Part shown: in pieces, positions 44,030 through 56,010 of the stretch
Layout: every line of letters starts with the position of its first letter
How positions within the stretch are numbered: position 1 is the first letter of the stretch
From: Tretioscincus oriximinensis
Taxonomy: Eukaryota; Chordata; Lepidosauria; Squamata; Gymnophthalmidae
Direction: 5' to 3'
Length of the DNA: 64,000 nucleotides
Assembly: GCA_022410635.1 (NCBI GenBank)
Contig: JAJVDF010000015.1
Coordinates: 3,241,930-3,305,929, forward strand
The notes under the pieces: generated by a model
Database searches by the model: none
What the model was told of the DNA's origin: nothing
Seen by the model: the letters and a program-made list of their open reading frames with translations, nothing else
Program-made: the position numbers and the translations under genes

Positions 44030-44890
44030 AAAACAGTCCATATTAATGGTAAATGTCCATATAAATTGTTCCAGTGGTATAATCCAAATGAAGAGTAGAA
44101 TGGAGAGTCTGTTCACACAGAACAGAAGGCCAGACACGTTTTGACTTTCGTAGTGTAATATCTTCTTCAGTGGATGTTAAGTCACAAATTGTGATGAGTA
44201 ATAAATGATGGTTCCATGATCGATTACCATAAAGATAAACCATAATCATACTTACATACAAGTCCTCTTCCCTTTACCAAAAGGTTTTCACATACACTTC
44301 TCTTCTTATGTGACAAATTCATAAAATCTCCAACGAGTTACTGAATCCTCCAATGGAGGGATACTATGGCAAAAAGCTTATGGGATATCAATCATCCAGT
44401 ACAGATCCATATATATATAATTTTCATGGGCATCCGGCCCCCATTAGGTATGCGTGAAACCTATTGCTAGAGTGTCCATTCAATACAATAAATGAATGGG
44501 CTTAGTCCTTTATATTTCACTTATTCTACAGAAAGAAAGAGAAGGGGCTAATTCTGTGATAACTCAGAGAAACAGAGATAATGGTGCATCANATGTTGCT
44601 AGCTTCAGAAAGTTCACACAAACCAGTTTATATCCTAATTAAGGCCTGACCAATTTATGAATCCAAAAAAATGTTGTTGTTTTTCTGGAGGAGGTCTGAC
44701 CCTTTCTGGGTTCTATCCAAACACCAGAATGTGAATTCATCAAATCTATGTTTCGTTTATACGAAGGCGCATGCAGCTTATTGTTTTTTAGGCAGATCCT
44801 GTGCTCTGTAACCCTGGTTTTAACAAGCCTCAAGGTCATATCCACAAACACCTTGGGCAGGGACACTGAATTACAAATACATTAGTACCC
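44030..44890 (-). mobile_element. Penelope-like element 3' end: GIY-YIG endonuclease remnant
   Basis: Minus-strand translation of 44639-44890 reads VIQCPCPKVFVDMTLRLVK, then TRVTEHR and later TTFFWIHKL, closing (after a one-base shift) with GLN and a stop. This matches the C-terminal endonuclease of Penelope-like elements as I recall it (CPCG..YVGKT.R.LK.RI.EHR … FWIYQLNTL.P.GLN). The YVGKT core is changed to FVDMT, so it is dead. Downstream to about 44030 is an untranslated stretch with 'cactgaagaagatattac' and 'cgaaagtcaaaacgtgtctg' (minus), typical of tails after this ORF. The reverse transcriptase is missing. Confidence 0.7.
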
Positions 44891-45088
44891 TCCCCCAACA
44901 CACCCACACNCACATACTAATGCACACATGGCAAGTCTCCATTCCAGATCATAATCCAATGTAAGATTCAGTGGAGAAAGACTCCTAGAAAGAATTGGTT
45001 AAGATTGGAGTGCNCTGCCTCTAATATCCAGGAAAGTTTACTTCTAAAAACCAGCTGCTAGAAACAGAGGTAAAGAAAACATTATTAT

Positions 45089-45437
45089 TGTCATAGATAT
45101 ATGACATGTATATATTTGTATATAGTATTACATCTTTGTACAGAAGAAACTGGTTGTACATTTTGGAGGGAAATCTCCTATGTTCAAAGTTTTGAAGGGA
45201 AACCTCTTATGTTTAAATATGACCAATCTCTGAACAGCATTTTGAGCAGGAAAATAGGAATGCAGTGATTGGCTAGAAGACTGTATAAATATAGCTGCTT
45301 TGGCAGCAGGCAGTCACTGCAGACCTAACACAGAGTCCCTCAAGAACTACAATAAATCACTTTCAGGGCTTGAAATCACTTGTCTGAGTNTTCATTCGCC
45401 ATTGAAGGTTTTCTTGTAGATTTCCTATAGGCACACA
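45089..45437 (+). mobile_element. Solo LTR, Ty3/gypsy type
   Basis: Begins TGTCATAGATATATGACATG and ends …CTATAGGCACACA, with a TATA box (CTGTATAAATATAG), a polyadenylation signal ('acaataaatcactttcagg') and 'gcttgaaatcacttgtctg'. The same landmarks in the same order occur in the LTR at 16866-17228 (TGTCATGA…; AATAAACACTTTCAG; ACTGAAATCACATTCTTGTC; …ACACA), so both belong to related families. Flanks ATTAT (45084-45088) and ATTAA (45438-45442) could be a 5-bp duplication with one change. No internal region remains, so this is the product of LTR-LTR recombination. Confidence 0.75.
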
Positions 45438-45442
45438 ATTAA

Positions 45443-46439
45443 TTTCTGTTAGAATACACAGATCACATTTAACAAAGGCATATTCCAGGANCAGGGAATG
45501 TGACTATTTAAAAGCAGTCTATGTGAGATAAACTGANGGTAGATTTAAGAATTATTTAGGGGGAGACTGTGAAACAATTAACAATTTGAAAGCTCCGTTC
45601 CTGCTAACCACTTTCACTATTCTCCAGTTTGTTTGNATGGATACCTAATGTGGCTGATCTATTAATCTTCATTGGAAATATCTTGCTGTGAGTCCCCCAC
45701 ACTCTAGTTCTCCCCCACTCCAACCCCAGTTTTATTTCCACTTCTTTTTTGTAGTTAACTATACCTTTGCTGAACCCATATCATCAGTATCGTCTTTCTC
45801 ACTCTCCAATCCCCTGTATTGTTTCAAACCAACCACAGCCGATTTTTCCCCCCATGCAGATGTCATGTTATGCCTTCATTAGCACACAATATGGAGCTAC
45901 TGAATCCTGCAGAGGCTGCTTGTTGGAAAGTGAAGCTTGTGGCTTCTGCAGTCAAGAGTTCAAAATAATTATTTCCANGTTCAGATATAACTCTCCCATT
46001 CACATCTGAGCATAAGTAGAATCCTGCTGGTTCAAATTAATGGCTCTTCTAGTTCTGTCACATTCCCATATCTGTCAGCCAATGGGAAGGCTTCAAAGAG
46101 CAGAAGGTCACAAGGGTATTGTCCTTGCTCAAGAAGTTATATTGTCAGCACATACAGCTCTTAGAGAAGCAAACACTGGTCTGCTTTAGTACTTACACAC
46201 ATGACCTATAAAAATACAGAATAACTATAGTACATGAAAACAACTTCATCTGAGTCTTTCAGATGGTGAGGAGGGAACCAACTCTCTCAGGACAAACTTA
46301 AAGACCTTCCTACACCAAATCCACTTTATTAAAAGTAAGTACAGACTAAAAAGAAATGCTCATAACAAGTTTACACAGAGATAAGAGGAAGGGTAAATAC
46401 TCTGCTTCCATTGCAGTAACTAATTGTCTCTAAAGCCAC
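45443..46439. other. No recognised feature
   Basis: No exon, RNA gene or repeat recognised. Confidence 0.4.
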
Positions 46440-46780
46440 ACAGTTACACCATCACTGTTTCCAGCAGCTAGGCATACACACCGTTAGCAACAGAATGCTT
46501 TGACAACAGAATATGTCCTTGCAAATGTTTATGTCTGCATAAAGGACCAGCACATTTTACAATTCAAAATCCAAGATGGAAACAGCATGATTTATTTTAC
46601 CAAACGCCTGCATATATTACAATAAAAATTCTATGCAAATCTAAGGCTACAATGGCTGAAGAATTGCTAACTTATACAACTGATCAAAAAGTATCTCCAC
46701 AAATGACCCCATCGAATCTGAATATCTTATTCCAGGACTTCTATGTTCAAACATGGCTGATGACCCACTCACCAGAAATG
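46440..46780 (+). repeat. Unclassified interspersed repeat, family R (copy 1)
   Basis: Aligns over about 300 bases with the reverse complement of 55250-56010. Shared words: 'acaacagaatatgtccttgc', 'atggaaacagcatg', 'tctatgcaaatctaag', 'aatggctgaagaattgctaa', 'gatcaaaaagtatctcc'. A short frame starting ATGGCTGAA is open in both copies (MAEELLTYTTDQKVSP versus MAEALLTYAVDQNVSP), but it is too short to call coding. Class unknown. Confidence 0.7.
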
Positions 46781-46917
46781 ATAATGATAATGATAATGAT
46801 ACAGATACAGATACTGATTATGATAATGATAATAATGATAATAATGATAATAATAAATATAACAACAACAACAACAACAACAACAACAANAATAATAATA
46901 ATAATAATAATTTCTAC
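46781..46917 (+). repeat. Compound microsatellite (GATAAT/AAC/AAT)n
   Basis: GATAAT and GATACA units, then AAC, then AAT units, following family R directly. Asn-, Ile- and Val-repeat frames are artefacts. Confidence 0.93.
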
Positions 46918-48483
46918 AACACCACTGAACACTCATTTCTTTTGTGAGGTAGTTTAAACATTGAAGATCTGGTATAAGTATTTACATTAACTGTGAGCAA
47001 AGAGCAGGAACGCTTCTACCTAGGGAACTGTGAATGACAGGGTACATTCCCCCTTTCCAGTGGAAGGGAATGCTTCCCAGCAATCGTACCATTATACTAA
47101 GTGCAAAAGTTTTGGCACAAATACACTGATTGTCTTTCTCTAGAATCTCGTCACAATGGTTCGGCTTGCTTGGGAACAGCCAACAAAAAAACAATTCCTG
47201 GAAGGCAGGATGCTTTCCCACTTGTTGCAAAACTGCACAGCTTATCAGTCACCTCCATTAACTTGGAGAGCTGGCAATATATAGCAAAGCTTTTACCTCA
47301 AGATTACGACAAAACCCAGGCGGCACAGTAAGTTCTGAGCTTTATATGCTAAGCAGGGAGGCTGTTATCAAGGATGGTATTTTATAAGCATGTTTGAAAC
47401 CTATTTACACAATTTGAACTAATACTCTGAGAGCCTGCTATGGCTGTCCCTTAACATTTACGGATATCATATCAAACTGTTATGGGAGCCCAATGTAAGA
47501 CAAATCAATTTAAATCCAATTTCTTTGGTCCCACTTGTTAGAGTTTTCCCTGCTGAGGCCATGCAGACTGACTTTCTACTCTTCTTTATAAGGAAGATTA
47601 TGATCCACAGCGGTGTTCAGTAAATGTCATCACTGCTGTATCAAAATCCTCTGAGAGAAAACAAAAATCCCAATAGCATTTTTTGGCATCCTAAAGGGCA
47701 ATAATGCATCTCTTTATAAACTAGGAGTTGGTGGTTTGAGCTGAAGTCAGGCTTGTAGAAATTCAGTAGATTGAGGTCTGCTTCATGCTGCTTTGAATTT
47801 CACAGGAGGGAAAAGATAGAACCCAGACATCCTCCTCAGCAGCTGCCTTCCAGAGGCAGGTCATTTTTACTGCCATCAGGGCTAATAGCTATTTATAGCC
47901 CTCACCTCCCAAAATATATTAAAACACTTGTGGGTAAGCCAGCAAAATTGGGCAAAAATTGCCCATGCTCCCCCCAGTGCAGTTGATACCTTGTGCTACA
48001 CATTGTTTATGGCCCATGCTGCATATCATCTGCCCCTCTCAAGAAGCTGCCCTCTCCACCATGTTGGGTTGATAGTCAGGCAGCCTATGGTGCAGTCGAA
48101 TCCAAGGTTCTGAGCCCTATAACTGATCCAGAAAGACCAATGACAAACCTCAGAACCTTGGACTTGGCAATGTGAGTGTTATTAACAGTAGAGAAAAGTA
48201 TCATAGAGGAATCAGCCTTGTGACCTATCTAGTCCTGAAGTCTGTTCTCCCAATNGATTGTATCATCAGGACTTGAGGACATAGACTGCTCAGTCTGAGT
48301 CTCCCGTTGGCTGGTCTTTGGAGGCATACCACCTCTTATTGCCAATGAAGTTAATAGTGATTCATAGTTTTGGTTCCCAGGAATATTAGGAAATGTAGCT
48401 TATCTAGTCTTGCAAACTGTTCTTACAATGGACCATCACCTGGACTTGAGCACAGAACACGCACTGACTGAGTGTCTTTTGTA
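46918..48483. other. No recognised feature
   Basis: No exon, RNA gene or repeat recognised. Confidence 0.4.
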
Positions 48484-48783
48484 GGAAAAAGAAGAAGAAC
48501 AAGAAGGATAAGAAGAAGAACTGGGTTTTTATACTCCACTTTTTTCACCTGAAGAGACTCAGTAGCTTACAAGCTTATTTGTCACCTTATGTCTTACATT
48601 CTATCTTCCNTACCATGCTGTGATGGTCCCCATTTATCTAATTGCAATTTCGTGCTTTTGAACAAGCTGGGTTGACTAAAGCTGAGGCCACTAGAGGGCG
48701 CTCAGACCTCTCCACAGCCAACACAGAGCTTTGAACTCAGTATCTCTGCTGAAACATCAGAGCTCTTAACCACAATACCACTG
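48484..48783 (-). mobile_element. tRNA-derived SINE, family A (full length)
   Basis: The most complete copy: (AAGAAG)n reversed tail, 'aactgggtttttatactcca', 'cttatgtcttacattctatc', 'gggttgactaaagctgaggc', 'ggcgctcagacctctccac', head 'ctcttaaccacaataccact' in plus. Confidence 0.78.
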
Positions 48784-51700
48784 TATAGCATGTCTTACTA
48801 CTAGCAGACCAAATAACCAGATATACAGTAGATTTGGATTCAACAAATTTGTTCAATTTTAAAAACAAACAAACATTCAAGTTGATAGCTAACATCACAT
48901 TTTCTGGAAGCACATTAGCCACATACTTTCCTTGCATTACTGACCAAATGGTGCAAATTTAAAGTGATTTTTAAGTGATTTAGAGTAATTGTCTAGAATA
49001 TTACTTAAATCCACAGCACACCACAGTCCTCTAGAACCAACCATAGACTAGCTTGTGAGGTATGAAATTGAAAAAGACAGTACTTTGCCCTTTCTCCCTC
49101 TGAAGCCCAAGAAGAAAATTGTTCATAATTACTGGATTGCTTTGGATTTTCCCATCACTCTTAAAAGGTCAATGTGGGCCAAAGTGCATTGCTTGCTGAA
49201 ATGACAGGAAAGGTTGGATGTGTTTGAATGATCCNAATGGCTCAACCAGTGAACCAGCCTAACCCAACTAAGATGATGCTGGCTTTCTTCTCACCTAAGC
49301 AGCCTGGGAAACCTACTCATAATCTTCCTGGGAGAAGCAGTTCTCACACATTGCTAGTCAGCATTTTATAACCCTTTGTTTTATCAGCAATAATGAAGTT
49401 CTTCATTTTCTTCTAAATTCGTGTTCGTAGGGAAAGGTTTTTATCTGCCTCAATATGATGGACAGGTTAACAGTGCTGAGAAAGTGACCTTAGAGGCCAG
49501 AACCTATTAAAATTGTTATAGGCAGACAGAGTGGGGAAAGGGGATAAAAATTCTCCCTTTCACAGCAGGTATGGACTTTTCATTAGAAAAGGACTCAGAA
49601 AAGCACCTGAAAGAGGATTGTCAGTAAATCGAAATGCACTAGGCCGGAAATGATGTGAAATGGAATCTTTCTCAGTACACTTTGGTGGATTTGTCCAAAC
49701 CCCTCTCCATTCAGTGTGTTCTTACAGCTGGCCTGCTTCTTCACCCACATGCTGAATTACAAAAGAAAGAAAAAAACAGGAACCAGGACAGCATTCACAG
49801 GCTCCGTTCTGCTTAACATTTTTGGTTCCATTCAGGCCCAGTGAATTTGTCCCCTTTATTCCCCGAGCAGTTTATGCAAAAGGCCAACTAGTAAGTAACT
49901 GTGGCTGTGATCAGCTGTATTTTTTTTAAAAAAGCACCAAGTCAACCCTGTAAAAATTATTTTTTTCTGGTGTAATCAAGTTATTTGGTTAGCAATTCAT
50001 TAACTTACCAGAGTTTTCCATTGCTCAGAATATCATCCAAATAGTGTTAAGTTGTTAGAATAGTTTCCAACTTTTTACTCCTATATCTGGGCTGCCTAAA
50101 GCAAATGATGCAAAAATTCTGACATGTAATAAAAAGAATTCTGGAGCAAATTGCATTTATTGTTTAATATTCATTATTTTCTTTATGTATCTATTCCCAA
50201 AATATCTTAACATGAGTACAGGTCCACCACATATGAATGAAAGTTGCTACGCTTTGAAGCCTCTCCAGCATCCTCTATTCAACTGATCCTTGCTAATCTC
50301 ACTGGTGTCAAACATCACTGGTAAATTTGTTTAGTAGGATATTTTTGGTCTGATGCAAAAAAGTATAGGTGGAAATCATTAATTTAGATTCCTCAATTCT
50401 CCCATTTCCATCTCTCTGCACGTAAAAGAGGAAAGCAATCAGAATTGCACACCCTTGGAATCATTTATCCTGCTGTACAGCTATGGCAATTCCAAGGGTG
50501 GTTTTCACATTGCCATGATGGCCTGAAAATCAATACAATTTCTTCCAGAAATTCTTCCAGAGCAGCATTTCTAGGTCGTGTATGTGCAAACATATGCACT
50601 CATCCGATTCCAATCTTGTCACATTTTCAGTTCTCTTAAGAGCAATGGACATTTCTCAAATCATGTTTCCATTTAATGGTTCTTAAGTATCTCTCCTTCC
50701 ATCTCTTGAAATGCTGATTCTTTTGCCGATCGTAAAAAATTCAATGAAAAAAAAGTATTTTTATTCACACATGCACATACATTATTTTTTTACAGACAAC
50801 ACACTCTTTCCCTGACAGTGATGAATTATCTCGTTCATATGAAACTGCATGTAAGTACATATTCACCATGACAGGCAGGCAGACCAATGAAAGAATTGCA
50901 TTTTCCCCTCTCTAAGTGTTTTATAACAACCTTAGATTCAAGCAAGAAGATGAATCAATAAGAGTGAAAGTGAAGAATGCAGATCACACATCATGGTGAT
51001 GACAAATGCTCAACCAGACTGCCAAATATGCAAAATACCTGATTGCTAGATGCAAAAACTCTCAAGCAGGTTCTCCATCAATGTAACTCAGCATCAAATA
51101 CTATATTAGTGACAGCAAATGCTGTTAAGACTCAGAGGGGCTGGGAGAAGGTCAGGCCACTAAGTTCAATGTTACAAGGAAGAATTTNTCATATACTGGA
51201 ACTTCAGAGATTAATCAGTACATCCTAAACTTATGGACTGTCTAAACTTGTTTCCTGGTAATTTGAATCAGAAAAAATGGAACAAGCGATCTATCCCTGA
51301 GCAGGGACAAATGCTCTCTAAGGGTAATGTCATCTATACCACAAATTGTTCCAGTCCTAATTCAGCAGGGCTCCTCTTATGAGCCCCATATTTTATAACA
51401 TTGTCCAGGAATCCAGCAAAGGAGGCTCGTAGCACTTTGGACACTAACAGGAAGGTGGTACACAGAATGAGCTTTTGTAGACAAGTCTTCAAATGAGGAA
51501 AGCCTAGGCACACAGTTTCAGTACATATAGAGGAAATCCATAAGAATGGAGTCTGCCTAAGTGTGAATTCATAGAGTACAAATCGCTAAAGAAAAAATAA
51601 TTTGCTTAAAAGTTGTGAAAGAACTGAATGTTTTTCTAGCAAGTGTTCAGGATTTCTACCAAAAAGGATAGACAAAATACCAGTGAAAACCACTTAGGAT

Positions 51701-52048
51701 CTTTCTGCACTTATGTTTGATCTACAATATCCACAAAATCAATGGTCTCCTATATCCCCAAACACTTCACATGTATGGAATGTACCAGGAGTATGGGGCC
51801 ATCTGTGCTGAACAGAACATAATCCCAGACTACGGGTACATCCTCACGCACAATATACAGCAAGTTGGATGTGACATCACCTTTTGTCCACCCCATGAAG
51901 TCATCTGTGTCCAGCGATCCATTCGCAGCAAATGTCCATTGCTGTGGACAAGTAGCCACCGGATTTTATCCAATTCAGCAGCAGACATTTTGTAATATCC
52001 ACGTGGACATAGAGTAATGAAAACATGGCTAATCTCATGAGACTTCAG
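48784..52048. other. No recognised gene; one possible repeat fragment
   Basis: 3.3 kb without exon, RNA gene or clear element. 'gcttttgtagacaagtcttc' at 51471 resembles 'gctttcgtagaaatgtctac' at 57869, a motif I associate with tails of an interspersed repeat, but I cannot name it. Confidence 0.4.
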
Positions 52049-52178
52049 GCGAGATTAGCAATTCATTGGCTCTTGGTTTGAAGAGACCGCTTGGGAATTG
52101 TATGCAGGCAACCAGAGAATGCTGGAGATTGTAATCAGATACATGCANCAATGCCTTCTGAGGCTCATCATTCAACGA
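52049..52178 (-). repeat. Unclassified interspersed repeat, family S (copy 1)
   Basis: The reverse complement aligns with 57253-57400: 'gtcgttgaatgatgagcctc', 'tctgattacaatctccag', 'catacaattcccaagc', 'caagagccaatgaattg'. The 'acaat(c/t)cccag' theme is frequent in miniature hAT-type elements. Ends are not defined. Confidence 0.6.
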
Positions 52179-53039
52179 CACTGCTATGCAAAGAGCCACA
52201 AGAGCTTGGAAGATAAGGTAAAATGGCACAAGTGACTAGCACATTTTTTTNNAAAAAGTGCCCCATGGTTCCATCAGGATTACCAACAGATTTCACTCTG
52301 AGATCTACTAGCAGATTACCATGGTTTAATCCAGAACACTCCATGTTACAGACTACCAGTGGAACCATTTTGTGTCACAGAAAGGTGCTTTGCCTTGATT
52401 TGGATTATACTCTGTCCTGTGTGAACAGAGTATATAAGAGGTGGGTATGGACTCCCATATTTTGCACTAATACAAAGAAGGGAAGCCCTTCGTGAATTTA
52501 CTGNTAAGGAATACCAAGCAAGTTTCCTGCAAGTGTTGAAAGTCATTAGTGTAAGATCTGCCCTGTAAATGCTAGGAAGTGGAAAGGAACCGAAATCTGT
52601 GTCTACTGAATGGTAAAACAAAGCTATTACTTCCATAAGCTGAAGCAGATGTCATATAAATGACATTCCTATCATTAGATGAAAAGAATGGCACAATCCA
52701 AGCCAGCCTGACTCTGTTTTCAATCAGACCTTTGCATTAAACCAGCCACAGAGACACATTTCCACACACATTGGTTTCATGACTGGACTTGGCGGCATTT
52801 CAAGGGAGATAAAATACAAAATTCTCACTCAAGACCAGCTCAGAGGGGAGGGGAGACTTCCCATTGGCAAGATGTGTACAGTTCCCAAAGCAGTGCTCAG
52901 TGCTTCAAAATCATGCAGCACCAGCAGACCACACAGCACCTGCTGTTGCTGATGGGAAAGAAGTTGTACAAAAGGCTATTGAAGCAGCAGAGAATGCAAG
53001 TATGGTGCCATGAGAAGCTCCTGTAGGGATCTACGAAGC
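52179..53039. other. No recognised feature
   Basis: No exon, RNA gene or repeat recognised. Confidence 0.4.
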
Positions 53040-53140
53040 TAGACTGACAAGATTTTCTCAGGCCCAAACCGGGGGTATTTAATATTCATGCAGATTAACT
53101 CAGATGTCACTTCCAGGATGGAACTGGAAGTGACATCATT
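53040..53140 (+). repeat. Unclassified interspersed repeat, family Q (copy 2)
   Basis: Shares the 'ctgacaagattttctcaggc' and 'ttaatattcatgca' blocks with 15920-16030. It also contains a short hairpin, GTCACTTCCA…TGGAAGTGAC (53106-53134). Confidence 0.5.
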
Positions 53141-54049
53141 GTTGAGATTTTTTTTTCAACACATTATGCACAACAAAACTCTGTTTCATTCACCTCACAT
53201 TTTTGGCTCCTTCTCTTACTCCTGTCAGTTTCATGAACCTGCTGGGCATCCAAACTTTTATAATAAGGACTTGTCTTCGTAAAAGAATGGCGTAGAAAAG
53301 CAGGCAGAAATACAACATGGACCATAAAACTGAGGAATTCTGCCTGAAGATGAGAAACCAGAAGTTGGTCNTTTTGTTATTGTTGACAACTGGAAGGAAA
53401 GAGACCAGGTTTCCTTATCTTTAATGCTGTACACATGTCACGCGCCACTAACAGGACTTCCTGTTCCTTCCAGCCTTCATTTTCTCACTGGCACCAGGTA
53501 GGTAGAGACAAGTGATANCCTGCCATCCTTTCACTCGTCATGTAGAGGGAACGTTACAATCAGTGCATCTAGATTGGCNAAGCCCACTGATTCTAGACAT
53601 AGGAACTGTTGGGTTTTCCAGTTAAAACCAGTCTGTTTACTGCCATGGTAAGGTATGACTTTCAAGAGTCTACTAAGCAGTATAATGTTGATATTATAGC
53701 TTATCGATGTATTCTGAGTTGTATGCTATGCTCATTTATTCATATGCTTATTCTGTATTCTGTCTTCCTGCAATGAAGATGCTTGAAGTGGTCAATATAT
53801 TCTTTGCTGTTTTTACTTTATGGACTTTGTAAATAAAGCCCAAAGCCTTCCTCTTAGAATGAAACAAAATGTTCAGATTATGTTTCATTATCCTGGAAGA
53901 AGCTACAACCTGTGTATTTACCCTGTACAAATTGGGTCAGAACATCCAGATCAGTCTATGCTGTGGTCTCAAAGCTTATGCATCTTCATGGCTGCACTCT
54001 AAGTACTAAAAAAACAACCCTCAGACTATAGATGGATTACCCCCAGGTG
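53141..54049. other. No recognised feature
   Basis: No exon, RNA gene or repeat recognised. Confidence 0.4.
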
Positions 54050-54260
54050 ACAAAGTACTCACTCCCTTGCTGATTCTAACTTTTCTTTCCATCAGTTCAC
54101 AGAATGCTTCATGTTTCTAGTAGTAGATAATAGAGAAAACATTTTTCTCTTTCTCTTTCTCACACCATGCAAGATTTCATAGACCTCAATAAAGTGCTCT
54201 CTCATGTGTCATTTTTCAAGGCTAAAGATATTGCAGTTCTTTACCCAGTCTCACCATTTG
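54050..54260 (-). mobile_element. CR1 LINE, old ORF2-end remnant
   Basis: Plus-strand words 'cagttcacagaatgcttcat', 'gtagataatagagaaaacat', 'ttcatagacctcaataaagt', 'tttttcaaggctaaagat' follow the CR1 pattern seen at 22346-22562 and 38640-38780. Heavily diverged. Confidence 0.5.
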
Positions 54261-55249
54261 ATTATTTTGGCCCACCCAGCTGTAACATGGTTCCCTATAT
54301 GCCCACCATTACCTCCTTGGGGCCCACGATTCATATACTGAGCCCATATGCAGCAAAAGGAAATGTCAGAGTGAATTGTTTGCTTCCTAGTTTCCATGCT
54401 CACAGCTGTTCCCATTGATTCTTTACTTTCTCTATGTGAATTTGGTTTTTTTTCTCCTCGGTGCCCAGGGGCTCCATTTTTATTCAATCTCTATGTTGTT
54501 CGCAATGGCTCTTGGCAGTTATTTTGTGACTGGTGCCCATATTTCCTTGNAATTCCACTTTCTCCCACAGTCCCAAAAAGATTTGATAAGCCTAGTTTAC
54601 ACAGTGCCTTTAATTTGAGGCTGCAGCCATTTCAAATCCTACCTGAAGAGACCAAAAACATTTCATTGGCCAGAAATAATAGCATCGCCTCAAATGTCTG
54701 TTTTTATTGCCCTGCTGATCCATTAGTTGATCTTGCTGTCATGGGAATTAGGCAAACTGATATAAAAATGTCTCAGAACCTCAGCAACGTTAACTCTAAC
54801 AAAACCTTCTTGCTTTCTTTAGCACATATATTCTGTGCAGCTAAAATGTAACACCAAAGCAGTTCAGTTTTAATAAATACTTGTCACTGTTTGCACTTCA
54901 ATTCCATCTTGAAGATCACATGAAAGAAGAGAATTTTCCCTAGACCGCAATTTAATGATCACAGGGACAGTGGATGGTGTTCTCTCCATTTCCCATTTTC
55001 CTTTTGACGATAGTCTCAAATCAACAAGTCCTGTGACAATCTTCCTTTTCTATGACTTCAGGTAGGTAGCACAGCATTTTTGTTTGGCCCATAAAGAAAG
55101 TTCCCCAAAGTAATTAAAAGATACCACAGTGGAATTCTGGTCAAAACAGCAATTTTCAGGAGGAAGGACAGAGAGAGACGGTAAAAAAGTGGGATGTGAT
55201 AATAACACATGCGAGTGNAAACAGGCTAGAAACATGGTTTTATATCTTA
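54261..55249. other. No recognised feature
   Basis: Contains a 151-codon open frame (54396-54851) with no recognisable domain. Confidence 0.4.
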
Positions 55250-56010
55250 AGACAGCCGTAGGAGATACGTTTTGATCAACAGCATAAGTTAGCAGTGCTT
55301 CAGCCATTTCAGACTTAGCTTTGCATAGAACTATTATTGTAATGTGTGGGCAATAGGGTTGCCATAATGTAAATGTTCAAAACCGGGACACACAGACCCC
55401 ATGCGTGCACACACACACACACACAGACAGACACACACACAGAGGGAGAGAGAGGGGTTGTTGTGGAGCCTGAGGAAGGAAAAAAATCCACTCCTTCAGG
55501 GAAGCTCAAACTAATCGGCGCAATGAGGCTGACGATGGGCACAGCTCCAAACAAGGAAGTGAGCAACGCTCTGCCTTATTGCAGGTACGAAACTCCACCT
55601 CCTGCAGAGGAGCAGCTATGGCATGCTCCAAGGATCTTTCCAGGACCCAAGAAGCATTTTGGAGCACAGCCAACCTGCTCCTGCTGCCGTCAGCCCATCC
55701 TGCAATTTCCCTTTGCCTTATGCATCGGAGAATTTCAAAAACCAGAGTTTTTACTTAACTTTACTAAACCCGGATGGGACAATATTCNTGACCCCAAATC
55801 TGGGACATTCCTGGCTTTCTGGGACATATGGCAGCCCTAGTGGGCAAGCATTTGGTAAAGCAAACCATGCTGTTTCCATTTTGCATTTAACAGTGTAAAC
55901 TGTGCTGGTTCTTTATACAGATATAAGCATTTGCAAGGACATACTCTGTTGTCGAAGCAGTCAGTTGATAATCGTGTGGATGTCTAGTCGCTGAAAACAG
56001 TGACGGTGCG
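55250..56010 (-). repeat. Family R repeat (copy 2), split by a hAT insertion
   Basis: Right piece 55848-56010 and left piece 55250-55345 together match 46440-46720 in reverse complement. They are separated by the 486-bp transposon at 55354-55839 and one copy of its 8-bp target site. Confidence 0.7.
55354..55839. mobile_element. hAT-type non-autonomous transposon with perfect 8-bp TSD
   Basis: Ends TAGGGTTGCCATAATGT and (reverse complement of right end) TAGGGCTGCCATATGTCCC form terminal inverted repeats of about 13 bp. GTGGGCAA at 55346-55353 is repeated exactly at 55840-55847. It contains a (CA)n tract (55404-55441) and no transposase. The 155-codon frame at 55373-55840 has the composition of non-coding repeat and crosses the terminus, so I do not call it a gene. 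It is inserted in family R. Confidence 0.85.

Noticed and set aside
46652..46957. Plus frame rich in Ile/Thr and its minus Val/Ile counterpart
   Set aside because: Mostly microsatellite translation; only the first residues belong to repeat family R.
54396..54851. 151-codon plus frame
   Set aside because: No domain, no splice signals; next to old CR1 sequence.
55373..55840. 155-codon frame as a gene
   Set aside because: It starts just inside one end of a hAT element, runs through a CA repeat and reads across the other terminus; no domain.
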